Shown piece by piece: positions 1 through 13,106 of a stretch of DNA of 64,000 nt; the stretch's first letter is position 1; each line of letters opens with the position of its first letter. The stretch is from Thereva unica (taxonomy: Eukaryota; Arthropoda; Insecta; Diptera; Therevidae). The stretch is from contig OX465283.1 in assembly GCA_949987705.1 (NCBI GenBank), positions 4,816,207-4,880,206 of the forward strand, read 5' to 3'. The position numbers were made by a program, and so were the translations under genes. Below the pieces are notes generated by a model. That model made no database searches. It was given only the letters and a program-made list of their open reading frames with translations, and was not told the DNA's origin.

Positions 1-940
1 TAATTTTCAAAGTAATTTTATTCGCAATTTTCTGTAATAAGACGCGCGATAATAAATCGATTGTGAAATAATTGAATTTCATTGTGAGATAAGAATTTGA
101 TTATTCGCATGTTTGCGCTGCGGTCAACTTTCTAATGAATTCAGAGAGAAAATTATTCACAATTTTGAGTTGAATTAAAATTTTTGTGTATGAGCACGTG
201 TTTTGTAACAGATAATGGTAGTAGTAATAGAAAACTGAAATTACTTTTTAATTTTATTTTTAAATTGAAGATAGAGAGAAAAGTGAAATGATTATAAGTA
301 TAGCGAGGACTAGATTTTTAAAGAATGAGGCAGGTCGGTTGTCAAAAAATGGTGGCGTCTTTCAAACCTTTCTTAAGATTGAGCCTAGTCAATAGCATGC
401 AATTCGGTCTAGAAAAAAGAGGGCCACCTATCCACTGCAATCAGAGCTGGGGCTTACTATACCGGCCCCTGTACGACGTGGAATATAACCCTACTACTGA
501 TGAAGTAGTCCAACTGGACGTTACTTATCGAGCATTACTCCCAGATATTTGACTGAGTCCGAGACTCAACTGTGGTACCCTGAGACCTAGGTCTTTATAC
601 CGTTGAGAAAAAGGTACCAGGACAGGATTGATTGACAGACCATCCGTGGTATATTCAGTTTATGCGAACAGCAATATACTCAGTAACAGTCAAGTCACAG
701 TCCCCAATGACAATGATGGCAAGATCATCTGCGATCATCTGCTTAACCGATTACATCGAAACCAGAATTCGAATAGTTTGGTCAAAAGTTCATCCACAAC
801 TAATGACCAGAGTAACGGAGATAAGACTCCCGCTTAATAGCTTTTACACTAATGGTGGAGATACTTAGGGTAGAAGAAATGGTACGTCCTACAAGTGTGA
901 GGATTCAGGTTTCTGAGAGCCAGTGGTCTAGAGAATCATA
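1..940. other. AT-rich sequence, unassigned
   Basis: No gene is recognised. A 75-codon frame at 325-552 (plus) has no family resemblance I can name. Two short overlapping frames near 630-870 are equally anonymous. The block abuts a decayed LINE and may be part of its degraded flank. Confidence 0.3.
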
Positions 941-949
941 CCTTTGATG

Positions 950-1680
950 TCAAAGATCGCACATAAAGCAGTGTCTTTGGCGAGGCAGGCTTTTGCTGGC
1001 TAGGTGGTGTAAAGCAACCTCTGTTGGTTTTCCCTTCGAGCAAGCAAACTGAGAGCTATGTAGAGGAGGAGAGTGCTCCAGATTGCACCTAATATGAAGG
1101 TCTGTGCGGTTTAGGCATCTCCAGGGGCCACGAATTTTCTCCAGATGGTTGGGATGTATCCCCAGTTGAAGCTGGCTCTAAAGAGACAGACCAAGTTGTC
1201 GAGGATCAGATCGAGGTACTTCTGAAGGAGTGCTGAGAAAATTCCATCTCCTATCGGGGATTTATATAGTTGAAAAGAGGGCGCTACTCATTTAACCTTT
1301 TCACGATCGAAGGTGTTCCCAAAAAGGCTCAACGGTCTGTGATGGTCCTATCCTTCATCTAGCATCCAAGGGAAGGGTTCCTCTCATTGAGGAAGCACCT
1401 CATAGTTACTCATTAGAGGTGTTCGAGCCATCTTCATTTTTGAGAAGGTCCACTCCGTTGAAGAAGCTTTTGGAAAGTAGCTTCTGAAGTCTAGTAGCCT
1501 CTGGTAGATTCTGCAGGCTCTCACAATGTTTCCTCCAGGCAATCCATTAGAAACGTCTCAACTCCTTGTTTGTCGGCTGTTACGGGAGAATCTATATTCA
1601 TGCTAAAGTCCAGCAGGCCGGCTGTGGATAGATTTTGGATATACGAACAAAAAATCGTATGGAAGGGGGAAAATAGTAAC
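950..1680 (-). pseudogene. Decayed RNase-H-type LINE, reverse transcriptase fragment
   Basis: Read on the minus strand, about 1120-1262 gives a stretch ending in GYIPTIWRKF, preceded by DGIFSALLQKYLDLILDNL. This is the classic early reverse-transcriptase block of I/R1/Jockey-type non-LTR retrotransposons (a GPDGI-like motif, then GYIP..W). The invariant PDG has become IGDG, and stops and frameshifts lie on both sides, so this is a dead copy. More of the same frame appears towards 1400-1600. Its clade cannot be fixed; it may belong with the RNase H fragments at 30.6, 36.5 and 55.7 kb. The family call rests on motif recognition by eye. Confidence 0.55.
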
Positions 1681-4160
1681 AGTGAAGCCGCTACGGCGGC
1701 GTTTTGAATTTCTTTAGTAGAGTTTTACCTATCAGCCTGTATTTTTGTAACTGTACAACCTACTTCTATGAAGAAGATAGGCACCAATTTGCACAAAATA
1801 GTCAGCTTTTCAGCCAGAAACCACAGAAGTTCTTAACCGAAACTCTACCCGGCGAACATTGTCGATAATAATGGAGCATCTTTGATTTAAATAAATTGAT
1901 TTTCACCCTAAAAGAAAAACCAGTTGAAATTCAACTAACCACTTTTTCCCAGATTGTAACAAGCAATAATATAACCTAAATATTAACGACGGACGTAGCG
2001 TCTTTGTGGACCGGTCATTTTCTTAAGCAAACTTTTAGGGGCAAATTTATTTAAAAAAGAAATTTTCATTTTGCATAATTTTAGGAGTTGGGGTTTCAAT
2101 TTTCATTCATATCTCTTAAGAGTGAGAAATTTTAGTTACACTTTAAAGATTTCTCGGGGGAATTGAATGGCAACGCTTTTTTTAGTGGTGGTTGTCTTAT
2201 CGTTCCTATTAAATATGGAGTAACGACAAAAGCTGTGTTTGCAAGCGGTTTTCCATCTAAGAAAAAACAGCTTCTACTGGCTTTGACTCCGATGATCGAA
2301 AAAAACCTGGTCTATTCAGTATTCTATAGATATAACAAGTAACAAGTATCGTCTGCTGAATGTATTGGACAGAATAACACCCAATAATGATAGGTCCTCC
2401 TTGTGACATGATGGGAACATTTTATTTCACAATTTTTTTTAGAATGTAAGAAAGATGATAAAAAATTTGTTTTTGAGGCGGACAAAGTCACGCAAAATCC
2501 TCAAATATTTCCAAATTTTTGTTTTACAGAATTGTGATGTGCTTAAGACACTACAAACGCACAGATACATAATCATTCACATTGAACCTCTCCATCACCC
2601 AACGGATTTGCCTTCAGACAACGAACCAAACAAATTTACGTATTACCAAGATGTGAGCTCCCTCACATGAGGGCGATTATGAGGCAAATTGAACAGGTTA
2701 CACACAGACCCACATTTAACCCATAATTAAAGGTAAAAGTTCACTGACGAAAACTGAAACTGAAAAAAACACTTTCAGTTTCAGATTGATTACCTTTGGT
2801 GAATCAACCTGTAAAATGCCCATAATTGTGCAATATTTTGTATTTAACGCTGCAACTCCCCCCGATTTCATAATTTTAGCAGCAAAATAATAATTTATAT
2901 GTAAACCTCTCATGGTGGACTTGTGATGTTGTTGATAAATTTTCTGACCTTTCGAAACGAATGCAAGCGCGCTCACCTTTACCACCAGACCAAACTGATC
3001 GACGGACCGATGGAGGAAAAAACTTGATCCAAACCACCCAACTTGACACGAAAAAGTTTTAAGCAAATTTTTGGTAAAGAAAAACGTTTTGTCCCTCGTT
3101 TTGGTTTATGTTTGGTCGGAGCAGTGCTTCGGCCTATTTGGTTTGTATCAGAATAATAGTACGATCGTTTTCACTCTATTGGATTGACCCATTGCCCCTG
3201 CCCCTTGTTCGGCGAGGAGAACGATCTACGGGAATTTATATGTAGATAGTGATTGATGGCCCACTCTGGCTGCATTGAAAAGTTCATTGCCTCGGGGTGG
3301 CTACACAGGTATGAAACTGACCACTAGCCATGGCTGTCTGCAGCAGCGATATGACTGGATCCAGTCAAGATGGATAATGACGGGGAGAGCTTTCTCGTGT
3401 AGCTCCATTTTCTTGCCTGTAGTTTTTCATTTTAATAAAATCAAGAGTGATTTTCTCTTTCCTTTACTATTTGTGGAACAACTCACCGTCATCGTCGCGT
3501 CGTCCCCGGTCTGAAACTTATCGTTTTTATACCAGACAGACGGACAGACATATTGCGGCAGACATAAACTCTCGATAAACATCGAGCGGCTCGAAATCGA
3601 GATATAAACTATATTAAAGAGTGTAGTGATCTGCAGCAGCAGCAGCAAAACGGTGGCCTACTTGAACAGGTGAAAATTGAACGTGTAATGAGATGACAGC
3701 CGGTTTTTCATCGTGCATTTCACAGTAGCCACTTTGCATCAGCACACAATCAACATCGATCGACCGATCGATTGAAGATCGCTCGCGCGAGCGATCACAG
3801 GGGGATCCCCGCTTTCGGTTTCAAAGTTGTCGTTTCGGCTGGCACTGGTTGATCACAGAAATTCACGATCGTCACTTTTATAAATCGTCCCCTAGGACAA
3901 ATGAAATTCTTTCGTGATATAGTAAAGAGTTGTTTATTGAATAATTTGTCATGTTCTTTCCAAACGTGACCAGAACGACAAGTGCTCCTCCATCCAGGGA
4001 TGCGCGCGCTTTTAAAATTCAACAAGTGATCGCCGATGATTATTTGTAATAGCAAAGGCAGCAAACGAATTGTGAATTATTGCACCTCCAACAATTTTTC
4101 GGATTATGAATTTAGAAGTGCAACCGGAAATGATGGCAGAGAAATATTTGAAATGGTGAA
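1681..4160. other. Unassigned AT-rich region
   Basis: No coding region or repeat I can support. Short open frames at 2455-2670 (plus) and 2716-3066 (minus) show no domain. Around 3630-3650 there is a short CAG-type triplet run, and 3740-3800 is rich in GATCG words that form small palindromes. Confidence 0.3.
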
Positions 4161-4162
4161 CG

Positions 4163-4366
4163 TCATTGAACGAAAACAACAACAGCCAACAACAGCACGA
4201 TCACTGATCGGATAAGAATTGGAAAAACAAGTTCTGGATGATCCTCGAAAAAATCCATGTTCCCATCACTGTTTGGGGCAGCATAGAGGAATGACATGCT
4301 GGAAATGGAAATTCCTCGGGCAGATACCACATAGAGCAGACTGACTATTAATAGCCAGAAAATCAT
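4163..4366 (-). CDS. Possible secreted-protein start or small membrane protein
   Basis: From the ATG at 4366 the minus strand encodes 67 residues beginning MIFWLLIVSLLYVVSARG. That is a good signal-peptide profile: a hydrophobic core followed by small residues and a charge change. The middle is polar and acidic (FFEDHPEL). The C-terminus is hydrophobic again (VIVLLLAVVVFVQ), so the product could be secreted or span the membrane. A frame from 4372 opens only with TTG, so I chose the ATG. No family is recognised. It could be the first exon of a longer gene, but the only nearby GT (after GAACTT) is a weak donor. A chance frame remains quite possible. Confidence 0.25.
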   Translation of the reverse strand: MIFWLLIVSLLYVVSARGISISSMSFLYAAPNSDGNMDFFEDHPELVFPILIRSVIVLLLAVVVFVQ

Positions 4367-5490
4367 TATCAATTCAATTCAGAACATGCATTAATTACCG
4401 ACTGATCGGTGTGGATATGATGTTGATCGCTCGATATGCTAAGTAGCCGGCCTTTATGCTAGAAAATAATCATTGCTGTTGTTGTGGCTGTTGATGATCT
4501 TGCTGCTGCTGGTGTAGCACTGCTGGTTTGGGTGCCGATCGTGGACCTTAAAGCGAACGCAAAAAGTTCAATGTCGTTCGGTTTACACGATCAATTATTA
4601 TTGAGCAATGCTTTCAGCTATTGAATGCCACCGCGCAACAATTATTATTATTATTGTGGACTGGTTTTTGTTTCACGCATGTTTCGGACCAACTATTATC
4701 TAAATTCGACGAAATTATGTTACCTTATCATCAATGCATGTTTTTGGGGGAGAATGTTGATTTTTAGTTGAAACGTTGAAAGGAATTTTGATTTTTTATG
4801 ATCGATACTAGTTCCACAGGTGATGGATGCTGATATTAAGTGGTGATGACAAGCATATAACGTGGAAAATTTGAAGAGATTGTATGCGTTTGGTGGCTAT
4901 GATGGTCAATCGTTTGTTGTTGTTGTTTTTTTCGTCAATCAATTCTTACTATGCACGATTTGTTTATGCAGGGAACTGAAACAATCTGTTGTGACATTGA
5001 ACTTTTCGTATTTTTGATGAGTATTCAAAGCAGTTATTTGTTTTATGTAACAAAAACTCTGATTTACATGTGGGTACAAAAAAAGGAACAATCCACTTTT
5101 TTTATTTTGATAATTGGCGGGGCTTCAAAATACAAAACCATAAAAGATTGGTCTGTATTTAGTTAACAATCAGTCTATAGTTTTGTTGGAATCTTGTACC
5201 TTAAATATTGTTCAGAAGTGTTTTGTTAGTTTTTAGAAAGTTACTATGTATATTGTTTTACTTTGAAAAAGATCGTCGCTTGATCATTATCGAAAAGTGA
5301 TCTGCCATTCTTTTAAATATATTTTTGTAGAAATATAGCTGATTTCGACATTTGGCAAGGTGAAGGTATCGAAATTGATCAGTACGATCGGTATTTACAG
5401 GAATTTAGTTGTTAAACTTGTCACTAAGGCGCTAAGCTCGTTTCTTTTTTATGATCTGAAAATTCAAGCTTAGGAAACACCCTTAGACCA
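4367..5490. other. Unassigned region with short triplet runs
   Basis: No gene is seen. About 4470-4520 holds GTT/GCT triplet runs, 4650 an ATT run, and 4915-4930 a GTT run. The rest is AT-rich single-copy-looking sequence. Confidence 0.3.
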
Positions 5491-5499
5491 ACAGTTCGT

Positions 5500-7560
5500 A
5501 GGTATTTTAGGTCCGTGTTCAGGAGTGAGCGACGATGATCTCTCCGAACCTTGCCTACACCTTCTTAATACAGCCCTTGCCGCCCATACCTGCTCCTTGG
5601 CTGGAAAATGGCCAAGGAGTCAGTCACCAGTGGCAACAAACTTAGGCCGCCAAAAAGTAAAAAGGAAGAAAGGCAAGAGACTCTTGGGAGAGCCCCGAAG
5701 ATGTCGAGGTCGTCGCCCAAAAACCCGTGAAAGACAGTATCAAGGAAAAGCGAGTTGAAGAAGGTAAGTTTGGTAGGTAATGTAGAGGAGAGACAGGGCA
5801 ATACCAGCGGCCGTGCCGTTACTAGCACCGCCCAGGTCGTGGACAAGTCATTCCTAAGGTACATAGCAAAGCTATGATTATGTTGCTACTAGAAGCAACG
5901 TAGCCTAGTTGATGAAGGATTACATAAGGTATCTATAGTCGACTACTTGGAGGCAAAAGAGAAGCCCATAAAGACGAAAAACTCAAAGGAGCAGAAGGAG
6001 TTGACACGCAAACAACTCCAGAAGTTCCTAAAGTAAGAAACGTCTTAAGAAAGAAGGATGTGGAAGCTAAACGCTTGCATAGGACCGTGAAAGACCTCGG
6101 AAGCGCTAACGGTAAACTTCCACACGTACCCAGCGCCCCAAAAAACATAGAGGGGAAATTTAACTAACTAAACTAAGCCGCAAGAAAAGGGGGAGGGAGG
6201 AAGAGGCGTCCGAAAGGAGAGATTCGCCTGGATTAGGATTAGGAGAACAAGAAGGCTAAGAAACGAAAGAAAAAGGACAGGAAGTCCAAAAAAAGAAAGG
6301 CCTGACGTCGTATACGGACATTCTGCGAAAAGTAAGGACGGATGCTTCCCTGACGGATTTAGGAAACAGAGTCACTCGTATTAAACGAACCTAAAAGGGT
6401 GACCTTCTAATGGAACTGACAGCTGGCGAGACCCAGACGGCGGATCTGAAACAAAAGTTCCGGTCATAAATAAGAGTGAAAAACAGAGTCCGCTGGAGGG
6501 CAACTGGTTCTGTCCTATGTCCCCATGAGTGATTAAAGGATCGAAAGTAAGTCAATCGGTAAGACGGCGGAGGTTAATGCAGGAACTAACCGTGTGCTAA
6601 TCGAATGTAGGGATAAGAACGAGATTACCATCAAGATGGAGGTCTGGGGGTAGCTGGAACTGACGGCGATGCAGGAAGAAGACGTTAGAGTCAGAAGGCT
6701 TATGCTGGTACGTAGACGGTCACAATAGGCCTTCCAGTCGCAAGCGCAAAAAAGGCTCTTGCAGTAGGCAAGGTCCGCATCGGCTGGTTTGTTTGCCGAA
6801 TACAGATGGAAACAGCACCAAGCAGGTGCTCAGATGTTTTGGGGTAGGACATATAGCAAAGAAATCCACCACCACTAAGTACATCAAGGAGCTGTGTTGG
6901 AGATACCGGGTAGGGAGACATGTTGCAAGGGCCTATAATAAGGGTCCCAAATGCCTCCTATGCAGAGAAAACAAAGTCAAGGGTGAACATAACTGCGGCG
7001 AGCAATAGGTATCCAGTGTACATGGAGGCACTTAAAAAGAAACGAAGATAAAGTTCTTACAGGTAAACCTCAACCATTGTCAAGCGGCACAATATCTGCT
7101 GGCATAGACCATACATATTTGAGGAAAAAATCGCAATCGTCTACGAGTAGTTTATGAAGAGGCCTGCTGCGACTGGATAGTGAATAGTAGCGGCAAGTCA
7201 TGGATATGGACATACTGGAGCCGAGCCATTGAAGCATTGAACCATTAGACGACCAGAGAATGGCTTGGCTTCACGCGGGCAAAAGTAGGGGGAATACACG
7301 TACACAGCTGCTATGCGGCGACAAGTCTGACACTAGCCGCGTACCAGTAGATATTGGAAAGCATAGCCGTCGACGTGTGCCGCCATTGCCCGAGCATAAT
7401 AGCGGGTGATTTCAATGCTTGGGCTGCCGAAAGGGCCAGTCGACAAACGAATGCAAGAGGAGACATACTCCTAGAAATATTCTAGCGACTTAACGTTGTA
7501 TCAGTGAAGCAGAAGTCTGGAGACTTCTCGAGCACAAATCATTTAGCGTACGTGTGAGCT
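5500..7560 (+). pseudogene. R1-clade LINE, 5' half, decayed
   Basis: A degenerate R1-type non-LTR retrotransposon on the plus strand. The ORF1 (gag) remnant shows SYTDILRKVRTDASLTDLGN at about 6308-6370, matching the R1 gag block before the zinc knuckles. Knuckle-like remnants follow at 6830-7005 (CFGVGHIAKK, then KGPKCLLC). ORF2 begins near 7045 with an endonuclease start (FLQVNLNHCQAAQYLLA). About 7405-7460 encodes the endonuclease core IIAGDFNAWAAER, which includes the catalytic GDFNAW motif. Many stops interrupt both frames, and the RT half is missing beyond about 7560. A short RTE tail has inserted at about 6478-6540. Family knowledge (R1 layout gag, EN, RT) supports the order seen. The exact 5' end is uncertain. 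Confidence 0.65.
6478..6540 (+). mobile_element. RTE 3' tail fragment inside the R1 gag remnant
   Basis: These bases encode NRVRWRATGSVLCPHE, closely matching the C-terminus of the intact RTE at 45.8-48.8 kb (NRVRWRATVSALCPTRD). The match stops just after the GATTAA stop region, as in the other copies. It is an extremely 5'-truncated insertion of the same family, breaking the R1 gag reading. Confidence 0.6.
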
Positions 7561-10285
7561 TTAGATTAGAGTGTGCAATATGACTTCGAAATTGCGGACT
7601 GCGGATGATAGCTCATGGCTGAGTTGAGCACACCGGTTTGTGTATTGGCAGAAAAGCAATGTCGTCGAAAAGCGGCGGTTGAATCCCTTAGGTAACATCT
7701 ATACCCAGCACGAAAGTGCGAAAATTCACGGCATGCAACGTAGGCACTGTACGCACGCACGCACGTATCTGTTTCCAGCTTTATAGACGGTATGCGGCCC
7801 TCCATTTTTGCTATTAGCCCTCTTTCTTGCTGCTGTGTTGCCTATACTAGGACTACGTAAAGCTAGAGTAAGCTAACCACCCTTGCCAAAACAAGGCAAC
7901 GGTTTGGTTTAGGCCCCCACGTAGGGCAGCATTCTCGGAAATGCTGCACAAATAGCAGGAGCTTTATCCGCCATGGCCTCCAAGTAACGATCATCACTGC
8001 CAGGTACCTTAAGGTGAACTGAGAGTAAATGATCAGTTCCCATACCTGGATTCTTACAGATACTTGTTTTTTCCAGGTTGCTGATCAGCGCAGTTATAGC
8101 CTACCTTATAGACCTAACTTCTTTCCTTTTTAAGAAAGGTTGTTACCAAGTAACAGTTTGTTTCTCTGACTACCTACCCGGGCCCAACATGATCCGTCGG
8201 CACTGCCAATCGCACTTCGCCTCACCTCAAGTTGAGGGGCAGGAATTTTATTACCCCAAAAGCGGTATAGAAAGAAGGAACCCATGTTTCTCCTTTACGG
8301 AAGTATTTACAATCACACCTCGCCTCATTTCCTTATGTATGTTAAAAAAACAAATCAAAAATGAGTTTATGTCGATACGCGTTCACACAAATAGTAGTAG
8401 TACATTATTTTTGAACCGGGACATTTCAATAACTTGAGCCTTCAGTACAATTTCCCATCGTGTAAGGGACAAATGTACTGCCTCGTGTAAGTCCGGCTCA
8501 ACTCTAGATACAAAAGAGTGAATTCGTTTAGGGCGAAAGGTGCAATTAGGGCAGTTTTATGAACGTTTTGATTGCTTGGAAAGGGCGATAAGATGTAAAG
8601 GTATGCACGTTCCAAGCCCTTGACTATCTTACAATCAGAGAGCAACGTGACTAGGACGTTTTTCTGGTCTCAAGGCCGACTTGGAAACACTACGTTAGAA
8701 ATTAGAAAGGCAAAAATAACTAAGCGTGTGCTCAGTCTACCGAGTGCGGCAGTAAAAGTACTTTTGGCATAAGTAATAGGAATCGAAATTCTCAGGTATC
8801 AGTGGAAGAAATGAACATTCTTGTTTAAAGATGGCACCTGTTGACTTTGTCTAGAGAAATACAAGATGGCTAACGTACACTGTGAGTCACTGGCTGGCGC
8901 TGGTGAGAAGGGTTGGTTAGGAAAAAGTGATCCGATTCGGCATTCTCCGACCGATCTGATAATAAGCATCTTTATAATAAGTTGGGACTGACCGATCATT
9001 GTTACTTAAGTCTAAATACCTACGAAGCATCGGCCCACTTACTGTGTCTTTGCTGTGCTTGTGAATCTGATAAAACTTTTTAGCTCAATGAAATGATTCA
9101 CATTAGGATTTAGATTTAGAACAATTGCATCATGGGAGATAGATTAGGATGGAGGCAGACTGTTAAAAAAGGGAAAGTCGGGATGAAGGCGGAAAACGAA
9201 GAAGTCTGTTTGACTATAAAATTGTCATTCATTTTCATAAAACAAAAACGAAATTACTTTTTCCTAACAACCCAAGCAATCTTTCGTAACAACGTGATAA
9301 CAAAACCCTTTCGATTCAATAACCATCTTGTGTAAAAACCTTCCTCAATAATAGTGCACCACATGATAACTCAAACAAACTGTCTGAAAACAAAAACTAT
9401 TAATTTTTACATAAAACCAAAATGCATCATCATTTCACAGACGTGTCATTCCATGCAAAATTGCAAATGAAAAACGCAAAAAAAAGCGTTTTTGTCTATT
9501 ATGCGAAGATGTGAAAAACATTAACGATTGTAGCCACACACGCGGAAGACAACAAGGAGTGAGCCTCACAAGCCAAGATCTTTGGCAATCATTAGAAGAG
9601 ACACTAGCTTCTTCATCCACGCCATCACCCTTCAGTGAATAGTAATCGAAGACAATCAAACCATGTGATGGCAGCCATTGAAGCAGCGTAAAAAATCGAA
9701 AGTGGTTTCGGTAAATAAATTGGAACTTATGTAAGATGTGATTGATGATCGGTTATCAGGGAAGAATGGGCTTTGTTTACACGTCGAAGTGATTTTGGTA
9801 GAGTTTTTGGGGATTCCCCGATGTAGAGACTACCACCTATCTAGGATTTAATGTGGGATAAACTAAGTTGATGATTATGATAAAATTACGGTTAAGGATT
9901 AACTTTGTTAATGTAGGTATACGGCGTTCATTTTTTTTGTATGCAAGTCAATTCAAACTTCATCGCCCATAGACCATAGACTCTTAATTAAGAGTAGTCT
10001 CATAAATAAAGGCTCGAACAGTTAGAAACAATACCTCCACCAGTATATAATAACAATAAACCCGAGAGAACGAAACTAACCCCCATTGACTATCCATCCC
10101 CACTTGACGCTTAATCCGTAGCCACTTTACAATCACAAAAGCTTTTACCACAAGTTCCGGTACAAAATACAGAAAGCGAAAGCAAGATCCGCTTTAAGGT
10201 ATACTACGACGAGAACGCATGGCCCTGCACGTAAAGGACAAGGCCCCATTATAAACGAGGCTTATAAACATAACCTGCCTCAAAT
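7561..10285. other. Unassigned region
   Basis: No recognisable gene, RNA or repeat family. The open frames here are short, overlap on both strands and lack motifs. About 9975-9995 contains a small perfect palindrome around TTAATTAA. Confidence 0.3.
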
Positions 10286-10289
10286 CAGG

Positions 10290-10640
10290 ATCGGGCTCTA
10301 TTCAGTGCTATAATGGTAAACAGGAAATAATAAGTAGAGCAAGTGATAAAATTGAACCTTGCGGGACACCAGCAAAGATTGGTTTCTGGAGAGAATAGAA
10401 GTAATATCTACTGGATGGTAGCTGGAGGGATTGTTGGAGTCAATTTTTGAACATGGGTAAGTTTCCAAGAGTCTGGATAAACTCTGGAGAAATACCATAA
10501 GGCACAAAGAGGTTCAAAATTTTAGTCAAAGGCTGAGGTACATTTCTTTACGGCGTGATGATGTGGGTATATTGTCAGGTGCAGTGGATTTGTTGACCTC
10601 ACGAGTCCAGAAGAAAACCCGCTCATTGAGTACGGGCAAA
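10290..10640 (-). pseudogene. Fragment of poly-A LINE family (RT region)
   Basis: On the minus strand the block around 10340-10375 reads AGVPQGSIL-like (CCAGCAAAGATTGG region), the reverse-transcriptase motif B of non-LTR elements. Flanking words (tttccaagagtctgg; gtggatttgttgac) recur in the copy at 54.72-54.80 kb, which defines them as one family. The reading frame is broken and only a few hundred bases remain. Confidence 0.55.
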
Positions 10641-12076
10641 GAAGAATTTGAGGTGAACAGATCGTGCTAATAGATCGTCCTTGGCGGTACTATGCGACTT
10701 AAACGACGAGCAATGTGTATAGAATAGAGGCGTTCGTCGTTCGGACAACGCTGTTCGACGTACGCGGAGTAAAACTACGATAGTGTGTAGCAGGCTTAAG
10801 GGGATCCTATCTATGCAGTCTCTTATCCCGGCGAAAAATTTGTTGTTGTTGTTTCAAACATCGATTACACACAAAACAATGATTCATTTTAAAGCGTTCT
10901 TATTAGCTCGGCTTTATTGTCTGTCTGTTTGTCCGGGAATATAAATGAGCGGATGTTTTGGGTATTTAAACGAACGGAGTCCCAGTTTTCTTTTTGAATG
11001 TACTTTCGAGGTGGGATTTGAGACTCTCACTGCTCATGTAAAAAAAGATTTTGAAATTCCTAATCGTTTTGGCGTACGCCATTCCATTTATTGGCTTATG
11101 GGTGCAGCGAGGTGCACCGGGAGCCAGCTAGATAATTATTATAAAATTCGTGCATTTACGGAAATGTCGGCAAAACATTTTTTTCATCTAACTTGTACAA
11201 AAATACAATTTTCGGGTTTTTGAGTGATTTTTTGGCCAAAAGTAATTTTTGAAAAACTTTGACCTTGAATAACTTCGAAAGGGTTACGTTTTCGAAAAAA
11301 ATGATAAGAATACTTTTTGTAGGTAATAACGTTTCGTATTGACTGAGTAAATTTTTTTTCTCGAAAATACCCGTTTTTGAGTGAAATTTTGACCAAAAAG
11401 TGATTTTTGATAACTTTGACCTTGAATAACTTTCAAAGGGTTAATCTGGTCAACATTTTTGTAGGAACTAAACTTGTAGAGAATTTCATTGTCAACCTTT
11501 TGGGCCCTCGCACGGGGTTGTATGACCTATAGAAACCGAGATACATGCAAAACTCGGAAAACGCTCATCTGCAGCGGCCATGTTTTTTTATTGTATTCCA
11601 AAATTGCTTTCTTAAAAAGTCATAAAGAAGCTGTGGATCAATTTTCAGCCATTTTGGAGTTTGGTCTCCTTAAAATGCCAATTTCCCGGGACTATAAATT
11701 AATCTTTATGATGCTTTGTTTAATTACCCTTTTATTACCTTTTTATTACCTCTATTTTGTAAGGAATTTTATTACATTAAAAACATATTGAGAATAGAAA
11801 AGAAAGATACTTGAAATAATTATTAAACATGTTTACCAGTTTGGTAATTCAAAAAGCCTAATAAGTGGCGAGTCCCTCTGCACGAGAGCGTATTTGTTTT
11901 ATTCCGTGGAAAGTCTAACGCTCTTAGATAAGTCGCTTTTGCACTGTCGACAATTCTGCCATATCATAAAGAATGCAATGTTAAAGCAATCTCTCCTTGG
12001 ACAAAAGAAATAATGTCAATCCTGAAATGCGCTTTTACTTCATCGAATTTGTCCTTTTCTTTTAATTAATGCATGT
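10640..12076. repeat. Satellite-like repeat block
   Basis: Two copies of a roughly 70-base word (starting ttttgagtga and ending aaagggtta) lie at about 11217-11286 and 11373-11442, a period near 156 bases. Upstream, 11087-11132 (ttattggcttatgggtgca... gccagcta) recurs in diverged form at 25289-25332, so this is a dispersed repeat. A short open frame at 10945-11223 has no recognisable domain. Nothing else is identified in this block. Confidence 0.45.
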
Positions 12077-12079
12077 TTA

Positions 12080-13054
12080 AGGTGCTGATAGACGATGAGA
12101 ATATTCTCAACGTAAATTTTGGTATTCTCGTGAGAATATTCTCATGGCTGTTTACACGAGTGATAGTATTTGTTCTTGTGAGCGTAAATATCGTTCTCAT
12201 GAGAATCGCTCTCATGAGAATATTTTCATGAGTTCTCATGTGTGTGTACACGATGAGAACAGAAGTTTGGTGATAATAATTTTTATTTTCGAAAACGTGA
12301 CATTATATGGTATCCCGTAGTTAACATAGTGTGCGTAAACGATGAGAACAAAAGATTTGGCTGATATTTTAATTCTCGAGAGCATATATTGAAAGTTATT
12401 TCTGTTGTAATCGCCATGTCGGAAAGACGGAAGTTGAAGATTGGGTTTTGTGTGAGTTTCGGGATGCTGCTCCAAGAAGAAGAGGCTGAGGAGGCCGAAA
12501 GAAACAGAAGGAGGAGAAGTGTTTGGTCGATTTTTTTTCTAGGTGTCCGTGGGGCTTGAAATAATTTTCATGGCTTTTCCTTCACAGGCATTCGTTCTCC
12601 TCGTATGCGGCAAACATTTTTTCCGTTTTTTCTTCCGGCCATGCCTGTATACATTAGTTAATTTAAATAAAATTGCTTATGTCCAAATAATATTTTTTTA
12701 CTTACTTCCTTATTTCTCAACTGTATTTTTTCCTTTCTTTCCGCCATGACAATTAAAGGAATCCACAACAAAACACAACCGACTACTAATAAAATTCACA
12801 AAACAATAATAAGAGACGTGAGAACAATCGTTCTTTCCAACATGTTGGAAAGAATGAATTCTCATGAAATCTTATTGGAATATTCCTATGGCATCTATTT
12901 ACACGTATGAGAGAGAGATTCTCATGAGAACGCTTGATAATATTCCCATGAGAGGGATAACGTATTCTCATGTCTATTTACACGGCAATGAGAACGAATT
13001 TTTGTTCTCGCGAGAGCATTTACATGAGAATATTCTCATCGTCTATCAGCACCT
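12080..13054 (+). mobile_element. 975-bp Harbinger-type inverted-repeat element
   Basis: Perfect 30-bp terminal inverted repeats occupy 12080-12109 and 13025-13054, beginning AGGTGCTGATAGACGATGAG. The element is flanked by TTA at 12077-12079 and 13055-13057, a 3-bp duplication typical of the PIF/Harbinger superfamily. The arms are filled with copies of the palindrome GAGAATATTCTC and the word TCTCATGAGAA. Its interior keeps a short frame resembling the start of a Harbinger transposase (see 12416-12559), so it looks like a deletion derivative moved in trans by an autonomous relative. Perfect inverted repeats suggest recent movement. Confidence 0.8.
12416..12559 (+). pseudogene. Truncated Harbinger-like transposase N-terminus
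   Basis: An ATG at 12416 opens a 47-residue frame starting MSERRKLKIGFCVSFGMLLQ. It continues with a glutamate-rich then arginine-rich stretch (EEEAEEAE, NRRRRSVW) and stops at 12557-12559. Harbinger nucleases commonly begin with an MSERRK-like start followed by an acidic run, an arginine run and a tryptophan, so the layout fits. The catalytic DDE region is entirely absent. The call combines this resemblance, made by eye, with the TTA duplication and inverted repeats of the surrounding element. Confidence 0.45.
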
Positions 13055-13106
13055 TTAGACCCATACGAAGCAAAATTTTAGGCTTGCCATTTTCAAAATC
13101 ACGACG

